From: Siphlonurus alternatus
Taxonomy: Eukaryota > Arthropoda > Insecta > Ephemeroptera > Siphlonuridae
Direction of reading: 5' to 3'
DNA: 64,000 bases
Assembly: GCA_949825025.1 (NCBI GenBank)
Contig: OX463783.1
Location: 18,085,533 to 18,149,532, forward strand
Each line of letters starts with the position of its first letter. Within the stretch, counting starts at the first letter, position 1. The notes under the pieces are model-generated. The model saw nothing but the letters and a program-made list of their open reading frames with translations. It did no database searches and was not told the origin of the DNA. Shown one piece after another: positions 55,901-64,000 of this stretch. The position numbers and the translations under genes are program-made.

Positions 55901-58857
55901 AGACACCTTTTCAAGAAAAAAAAAAAAAAAAAAAAAATGAAGAGAAAAAGCACATGAAAAAAGCTTTTTTTTTCTGCCTTGAAAGTTTTTTTTTTTTTTT
56001 TTTTTTTTTTGGCGAGAGAAATGATTCATGTTTTACACCCTCAGTAACAAGACTTTATAGACCTGTATGCTTTTTCTATATATCCAAACCTTCTTGAAAG
56101 CCATCAAAGAGAGAGTCTTATGTGTTTGCTACCATATGGTTTTGTGCAAGCAGAAAGTCTGTTGGTCAAATCTGAATAAATAAGCAAAGAAATATTTTTT
56201 TATATTTCTCTACATTTTAAAATCTACTTTAGTGAAAGAAATTAATTAAAAAAACTTTTTATTAAAGGGTATATTAAAAATAACTCTGCCACACCCACCT
56301 AACGAAAACGTGGCATTTAATTTATTATATTTGCATGCATCATCTGCAGCAGCAAAAACTTTTTCATACGTTTTTTTCTTCTTCTCACATTACTAAAAAC
56401 CTTGTTGTTTTGCAGGAAAAAAAAAAACAACGATTTTTTTTTCATCTCATTTGAACTGTCAGCTGACGTCTTTGGAAAGAAAAAGAACTTTTACACTTTA
56501 TATTTCTTCTGAAAAAAATTAGACAAAAGCCTTTGAGTGCATTGTCAAATAAATGAACCGAAACTGAAGAAATATAAAACGAACTATATTAGAAAACAGC
56601 TTATTGTTAATATTTATTTATACACGTGCAAATAATGTTTTAAAGCAATGTTATGCAACTTTTTTTTTTGTGTACGTGATAAAAAATAAGAAACAGAAAC
56701 AACGTGAAAAGTTATATAGGATTCGCGTTTTTTTTTTTTTTTTTTCAAAACCTAAAAATCATAACCTATTTTAGAGAGGATTTATATAATTTATATCACA
56801 TATTTAATCAATTATAAAACTGCACTACGTTTCGAGTTGGAGTACGAATTCAACTGTATAGGCAACCCTTTCAGCATTGCTTATGGCGGATACGTGGTAA
56901 AATAATGTGACTGTTAAGAAGGAAAGTGAAGGGAAATAACAAAGGAAAAGTCACATTAAACGTACAAATTTCCGTTTAATACCGCTATGCAACCTGCTCG
57001 AAACACCAGCGGTAAAGATAAATTTACATGGGTGACAATTCCACAAAGCAACAAGGAGGGAGGTAATACAGGAAACATGTCATCATGGTAGGCAATATGG
57101 ACAAAATAAAATAAATAAATGCACACTTTAACCTCATTAAGCTGCATTTTAGAAGTTAACAAAAAATATTTTGCCCTTTCTTAACATTCACTATAATACG
57201 TTGTATTTTTAGTTTTTAACCCTGAAACACATTTTTATCAAAATTACTACCTTAACAAATCTACAATATGTGACAGTAACGTAGAATGATGGTGCAAATG
57301 GGAAACCTTAAGGTCCTTATAAAAAGCACTTTCCAGAAGAGGGACAAAAATTAAATTTAATATTTTTGTGAGAGCTTTGGGACATAGTCACAACACTAAC
57401 TACCTAACTCGTAATTATAATTGACATTTTCTGCATTTTCATAGACTCTACATCACAAATGGGCACCGTCTTAAAATGTCTACACGCTATAATCGTTAAA
57501 CAGTCTAATAACATGACAAAATAATTATAAGCTTTTGGCCGAGATAAAGCATATCTCTTTAATAATACGATGTTGGGCACCAAAATTAAGAAAATTACAC
57601 AAGCAGAGAAGGTCAACCAACTCGATTTTCGTGCTGAACAATTTGCCTAACCTCTAGGCGCTACGACAAAAGCTGTATCATGAAAAAAATCCAAGAAAAA
57701 TCTTGAAACATAAATGAGCGTCGATTCATGTAACTGCAGCTTTATGTGACCTTATGTCCTTACTTTCCATCATAATTTTCATCTCCAGCTATAAGAGCGG
57801 AAGGTTGGGGGTGGTGGGTTGAAAAGCGCGAGTATTTTCACACCATTACATTGTTTATATATGGATGGTTTCCTGACTTTGAAATCCTGTCAACCTTTAG
57901 GCTTTTTACATGACTGATTTTCTATTGATCTTTTTCCAATTTCCAGTGTTTAACAGTTGATTGACGAAGTATATGAAATCGAATTTTAAAATATACACTT
58001 CATGCATCCCTTATAAGTTAGTAACATTCGACAATTACATATGGACACAGCGGAAATGCATAATATATATAGCAGGAAGTGCATTTTTTTTTTTTTTCAA
58101 ACAAAAGAACTTTTTCATAAGAGCATTATTTATTATTATACTGCAGTTTGAATTTGTCTTTCAACTCTCAAAAAACGTTCATTTAAAGTCTTCTTTTGTT
58201 AAGAACCTTTTAGTTTATTTTGACCAGTCAAATTTATTTTCAGCGGAAACAGCAAGAAGTGAATACATTCTGGCTCTTCTCTTCATGTCTGAGTTTTGAA
58301 ACGCAACAAGCTAGTACTCTTTTTAACTCGTAAACCTCTCTGTAAAATGGCAAACATAAAATGTGATTAAGAAGGACAAAAACCTCTCACGTCCGGGTAC
58401 TTTCAGCAGGAACATAAAATTAAATTGACTGTAGTTTCAAATAGTATTGCTACTTCAATTTTGTGACTGATGAAATGTTGTATTTTTATTTGATCCAATA
58501 TATCATCACTGCGTGTATAGGATATTGCGAACGATAAAAAATATAACTTTTTCATCGAAGTTGTAAACGCTATAGTATATAATATATATAGTTTACTGTA
58601 CAGTCTCGGCTAATAAAAACTAGACCTTGCTAGTGGTATTGATCCACCTATACACTGTACTTGTATAAGCTGCATGAGTACTTAAGTGCTCAGGCTTAAT
58701 TAAAGAATCAAAAACTAAAATTAATTTCGCCACCAATCAATAATCTTTTCTAATGTCTTGAAAATCTTAACAATACAATTCAATTTTGTTTTTTTCATGT
58801 AAAAGCTTTAGTAAATATCCACATTAAAAGTATCATGCACTGTAGACTGTGTGTCGA
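55900..58857. other. A+T rich DNA with homopolymer runs
   Basis: Poly(A) near 55918-55937 and poly(T) near 55987-56011. No genes or shared repeats seen. Confidence 0.5.
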
Positions 58858-59143
58858 AAATATATTAAAAATTTTCATTAATTCTCATTTTATGATCAGA
58901 GAATGTACACAAAATGACAAAAAAATATAAGAATGCTCAGAGAATTATCCTATATTCTCATTATAGTTTGTTCTAACATTATTTATGACCGTATCTGTAT
59001 GATACAGATATGCGGTACTACATGTTAGAACAAACTATAATGAGAATATAGGGTAATTCTCTGAACATTCTTATATTTTTTTTGTCATTTTGTGTACATT
59101 CTCTGATCATAAAATGAGAATTAATGAAAAATTTTAATATATT
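58858..59143. mobile_element. foldback with 120-bp arms
   Basis: Arms AATATATTAAAAATTTTCAT and its complement extend inward with few mismatches through GTTTGTTCTAACAT and ATGTTAGAACAAAC. The loop carries GTATCTGTATGATACAGATA, itself a palindrome. Confidence 0.93.
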
Positions 59144-61256
59144 ACTTTTGTACAAAATAAAACGCAATTTTGTCTCAAGCCTGGACAAGGGGAATTCAAA
59201 TAACATTACAGTAACGAAATATACTATACAAAGATCTTCCTAGATCCGAAAAAGTAAAAAGTTTTTTAAAAGTTTAAAACTTGGTAAAATAGTGCGATAA
59301 AAGTAAAAACTATCAACCAAGATTGAGGTACTAAACTGCAGACGAATAAAAAAGACACCATGTTAGGATATACTTTTCTCTATATGGTATAACACGTTAT
59401 ACAACTAAACATACCAGTCTTTGAGTCATCGTGTACGCTTACGTATTATTGGGAAATAAATTTAAATACTACAAAATAATTATTTTGAAAACAGTGAACT
59501 ATTAATAAGACGAAAGTATACAGTTTACTTTTCTAAACAAGGATTTCAATAATGTCAATGTTTTTTTGTTGTATATAACAATAGGTTACACTCTGTTGTT
59601 TTCATGTTGTTGCTGTTGTGTGAAATAAATCCAGAGATAAATTTATTTTTATTTTTTCTGTCACCCTGTGTGTGATTATATAAAAAAATAATAAAAAATA
59701 ATTTAATATTAGCAACGTTATTTGCAGAAAAATTCAATGTATGTGTGCATAAAATTACAAAAATAGCGTGATACATCGAAAGCATACAGATTTACGCTCA
59801 ATGTCAAGTTCTATTTACACAATAGGACATCTTTTACTAACACACGCTGATAGAAACGTTTGCCGGAGTCTATTTTAGATATTTCTCTCTCTCTCTCTCT
59901 TTTTTTAAAAAATACTATGTTTCCGGATAAACCTTTAAATTTATTTTAATACATTTTTTTTCCTCTTCTTATAAATCTTTTGATCGTAAGCAGAACTTTA
60001 GAGATGCATTTAAATGGACCCCTAAAGATGTAATAAATAATTTATCGCACAAACTGTAAATTGCATGGTACCTAAATACATTTACGGAGATGTGTATATT
60101 TATGATGTATTTATGTAACGTGTAAATAATTATGGAAACTTAATATTCGTAGTTTTGTAAACATCAAATAAATATATTTTTAGTGCATTAAAAAATCCGA
60201 TTTTTCCACGAAGAAAATAAACTATTTTTAGTCAGAACTTGGCTACACTCAACGGTAAATATTAAGTCTATGTTAATCATGCAATATTAAGTGGGCGTGG
60301 TCCCTTCCCTCTGTTAATAAGAGAGATGGCTGACTTTTATGCTTGCATATTGACTTTTGTCCTATTCTGTTTTAATATAGCAGACAATATTGTATATTTC
60401 TAGCTACTCCACTTAGTTTTTATACTCTATAATATAAAATATCATATACAGTAGTATAATAAAAAAATGTAAGTACAGTGCAAACTATATTTTAGTACAA
60501 AATAAAGTTTTGAACTTTACCATGTTTTTTACGTCCGTCTTTTTTTATAGCTCTCTTTTCAGAGTACTCTTTTTACGTATTACATAGAATACATACAAGT
60601 AAAGAGATTGCATTCATATGATATATACTTTTTATAACGTGAGGCATATGCTATATATTACGATTATGTAAAATTCTCTTGTGACTTCAATAGACCGATA
60701 ACATTCTACACTGAGAATTCTGTATGTGTGGCCTATGTGCAGAGACAATCAATCAAATATAACGTAGCTAACGAAAATATTAATATTAAAAAGTCACCAA
60801 TATTTGATAAATAATTGTTTTCGTTAAAAAAAAAAATATTACTCATTTGTGAATATGAACATGATTATTTTACAAAAAGAATTAAGATGACAAATATTTC
60901 TCATTCATAAATTCATTCATAACATGACAACACTTGCGGGGGGGGGGGGGTAAGTCAGCAGCATTATTACTTTAGTCGTCGACGTCCAAAATGAATTTTT
61001 CTCTGCTTTTCTACCGTATATTTATATGATTTTTAGATAATGTTATGTTAAAAACGAATAATATAACACCAATACGCATGTAGTTATTATTTTAAATTAC
61101 AATGAACATTTTAAGAACTATAATAATTTTGTTATTATATATAATATGGGGGGAAGTATAAATTTTATCCAGTGTAGTAGTGGTTATTGCCTCCTCCCTG
61201 TGGTGCGTCAGTAAATTTGCTGAGGCTCGTGTTAGCATAGAGACTATACTATAAAT

Positions 61257-61361
61257 ATGAACGGCGAAGATGTCACGGCGACGACGACCAAGGCGGCATT
61301 GAAGTTACAGACTACTAGTAACAGCCAAGGGGTACTGCTGCCAGCAACCTTGATCTCATAA
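61257..61361 (+). CDS. putative first coding exon or small ORF
   Basis: In a 200-bp G+C richer island, an ATG preceded by TATAAAT opens a 34-codon frame reading MNGEDVTATTTKAALKLQTT then SNSQGVLLPATLIS and TAA. A possible donor (CAAGG/GGTACT) lies inside it, so this could be a 5' exon whose partner is beyond the window. No homology is recognised. Confidence 0.25.
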   Translation: MNGEDVTATTTKAALKLQTTSNSQGVLLPATLIS

Positions 61362-61479
61362 ACACTTTGAAAAATGTTTGGTGTATCGACCGACCAACGT
61401 CACAAACACCCCCTTAAATTTACCTCTATCGTTTTCAACAGAGGGAAAAAAGTATTGCCTTTTTTTAATACACTTCGGG

Positions 61480-61790
61480 ATAGTGCAAACGTACGTTACC
61501 CCTGTCACATTTGCAGGCGCTACAGCTCTATAAAGAGATTGCAATTATAGGGGAGGTAAGAAGTGCATTAGCAGAATAAAAAAAAAACTTTTAATCTCCA
61601 AACAGCAAGTTGCTATCTTGAGGTATATACAACTCTAAGACAATTGAAATGTTTATACTTGATAAAAGAGACAAAGGAATGTGGATTAAAATTTTGAAGA
61701 GAATAGCACCTTGGCTAGCCATCCCAAGAAAGTTTCAGCTCACCACACCTACATAAAAGTACTGTTCGTGATGTCTAGAGGTATGCAATT
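61480..61790 (+). repeat. dispersed repeat family E, copy 4
   Basis: GTTACCCCTGTCACATTTGC, AGGCGCTACAG, CATCCCAAGAAAGTTTCAGC, TCACCACACC and GTGATGTCTAGAGGTATGC follow the order in 41840-42130. Confidence 0.6.
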
Positions 61791-62802
61791 CAAAAAAGGA
61801 GAGTAGAAAAACCTTAGCATGAACATCAAAATTATGAAAATTTGCAGAGAAGGTGCAACTTCAAACAGGAAATTGCTCTAGGCAAAAATAGCGAAATCTT
61901 AAGTTTATAAAACTGTAGATACTTTGTTAGGCGGATTATGATGTCGTATTTTTTCTGACAAAAACATCGCCCCCCCCCCTATTTTTTCAACATACCATGT
62001 ATAATATTGTAAACAGAAATATCATTACCTCAAGCTGCATGCGATAATTTAGTAAAATATTGAGCCTTTTCTGGCAGAATTGACTTTTTTTAAAAATGAT
62101 TATGTCTGTGATATTGCTAATTTTTATTCCCACAAGCTTATAGGCATAATAGAAAAAAGGTCAGTATTTAATATCATAATATCATTCGTATTATATAAGC
62201 ATGCACTGCATCTTGTATTTTCTCGTTGGTTTATATTTTATCACCAACAACGGCAACAACCCTGTTTACAATTAAAGTTGAAACAGTATTTTTCGCCGCA
62301 CCATAAAAATAAATATGGAAAGCTAATCAATATTATAATATACGTTAAAATTGATCAGTAGTAATTTATTTTGAGGTAAAAACAGATATTAAGCACGATC
62401 GATTCGGTATCAATTCTATTCAATAAACAACAAATCTTCTTAATATTGTATAAAAGAATGCTGATATCACATTCTTTCTTTGGCAAACATATTCCAATAT
62501 CAGTTCCAAAGTTAGCTCAAGTTGGCATCCTCAATGCCATGTTTTATTATAGTTTTTCCCACCCCACTTGATATTTATAACTTCTACACGCGAGTCGTCT
62601 CTCTTCGCACTATGATTCCTTAATAGATAATAACCTCGTTTATGGCATAACATTCTATACTCGGATTAATTAACAATTTTTATAAGAAAGTCCATCGGGA
62701 AATTTAGATTTTACATGTATTAATTATTTTGAAAAGTTCGGAATTTTATGTAAAGTATTGCTAATTTAATAGTCCCTCTTCCCCCCCCCCCCGCAACTAA
62801 AA

Positions 62803-63195
62803 TAATAGACAATAATGGTTGCATTTTTTATTTCATAATTAGAAAATATACCTAAAATTATGCTTTTCTGAATGTTTTCAGATTTTTTGGAGTGCGGGAA
62901 CTAATTTTAAAAAAATATTTAAAATCTTTAAATTAGGGTGGTACACCTGATGGGACAACCGTGACGTCATTTGTCGTGCTGTGATTGCCTATTGATGACA
63001 TCACGGTTGCTGTGATTGGCTATTGATGACGTCACGGTTGTCCCATCAGATGTACCACCCTAATTCAGATATTTTAAATATTTTTTAAAAATTAGTTCCC
63101 GCACTCCAAAAAATCTGAAAAAAATTCAGAAAAGCATAATTTTATGTATATTTTTTAATTATGAAATAAAAAAATGCAACCATTATTGTCTATTA
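62803..63195. mobile_element. foldback element, family A' (copy 3)
   Basis: Arms TAATAGACAATAATGGTTGC and GCAACCATTATTGTCTATTA. Very close to 44516-44916 throughout, including the duplicated spacer unit, so the two are recent relatives. Confidence 0.93.
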
Positions 63196-63284
63196 ACGAT
63201 GGGATGTGCATTTTTAAGTAACTCAAACATTGCCTAATTTCTAGAGGTATTTCTTAATAAAAAAAAGGTATATTTTATGCGAGA

Positions 63285-63415
63285 GCCCTTAACCAAAAAG
63301 TTTATGTTCACCACGCCTCCATATTTGATGCAATAATGCATAGACTGCATGATATTGCGTACATATAAAGGTAGAGGTAACGTTTTTAATGTATCGAGGT
63401 GTACCGTACTTTGTA
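63285..63415 (+). repeat. dispersed repeat family E, copy 5
   Basis: AACCAAAAAGTTTATGTTCACC, ATAGACTGCATGATATTGCG, TACATATAAAGGTAGAGG and AATGTATCGAGGTGTACC match the family order. It lies 90 bp from the end of a foldback. Confidence 0.55.
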
Positions 63416-63419
63416 TTAA

Positions 63420-64000
63420 AATATTTTGCCACCACTCACTACAAGTGATTATTTTATTTAGTTTTAAAAGGGCGTGTTATTAATTTAAATTTTCGCACAC
63501 AACTACCGAAGTCAATTTATTGCATTTTACTAAATCTCATGTATGTCTATTACAATTTGAAAAATTTCATGGACGGCTGTACATTTTTATTAATATTTTC
63601 CATGTGAATACAATATTTCAGGTGGTACACACATACAGCGCTTTATTCCAAGTAGGCAAGTTATTAAAAGGACTGAAGGACGTATAACACATGTGACAGT
63701 GAAAATATGTTTAGATGGAGTCTTACGACAGTACGACCTTTGTTATTTTTATAGTTACCATGTACAGATTGTTTGACATTTAATTCAATTAAAAATTAAT
63801 GAAATTTAATTTATTTTCGATTTTAAAAACCCTTACCAAATTTTATAAAAAAAAGAAATTCAATGCGCTTTTTATAAGACTTGTGCCCTTTTCTCGTTTT
63901 TAAAATGCATAAATCTATACGGAAAATCATAATATTATTTCAGCGCACGGTCATGTTATATTACTCCGAATATGGTCTGCTTACTGGCACATATACCTCA
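63420..64000. other. A+T rich DNA, nothing recognised
   Basis: No exon-like or repeated sequence noticed up to the window end. Confidence 0.5.

Overview
This window is nuclear DNA of an animal, almost certainly an invertebrate. It is very A+T rich, with long poly(A/T) and (TA)n tracts. The one clearly recognisable gene is split by GT-AG introns, and most other structure is foldback DNA transposons and other dispersed repeats. Nothing bacterial (operons, Shine-Dalgarno sites, CRISPR, phage) is present. The encoded protein reads like a protostome, possibly arthropod, ortholog (for example GHTTS where human has GHTTG). That placement is inference, and I cannot name the species.

The gene is OGT, the UDP-GlcNAc:protein O-GlcNAc transferase, on the minus strand. 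Eleven exons between 36443 and 20171 join in phase into 797 codons plus a stop. They cover the last six to seven TPR repeats, the linker, the N-terminal catalytic lobe, the intervening domain, the C-terminal catalytic lobe and the true C-terminus. The exons are G+C rich islands in A+T rich introns. The N-terminal part, roughly 250 residues and about half the TPR superhelix judging from human OGT, was not found in the 27.5 kb upstream. It lies beyond an unusually long intron, outside the window, or is missing from this copy.

Layout: 1-7700 is mostly noncoding with a few weak exon-like islands and one foldback. 7777-9749 is a TA-flanked element with terminal inverted repeats that carries a small, apparently spliced reading frame. 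12900-15470 is a compound inverted-repeat element built from smaller foldbacks. 16437-16866 is a 5S-rRNA-derived SINE with a 46-nt tail. 17400-20170 is the downstream flank or 3' UTR of OGT. 20171-36443 is OGT, its introns hosting at least ten transposon-like insertions, including a 1.2-kb hAT-like element with an exact 8-bp target duplication. 36444-64000 is repeat-rich DNA with a promoter-like island near 39.6 kb, several large foldbacks and a diverged repeat family in at least five copies.

A window-wide oddity is the palindrome TGACGTCA (the CRE/ATF core), which I count 16 times. Eleven copies lie inside foldback elements. No novel enzymatic or defence system is visible. The most unusual items are the compound foldback, the spliced mini-gene inside the TIR element, the TGACGTCA-bearing foldback families and the missing OGT 5' half.
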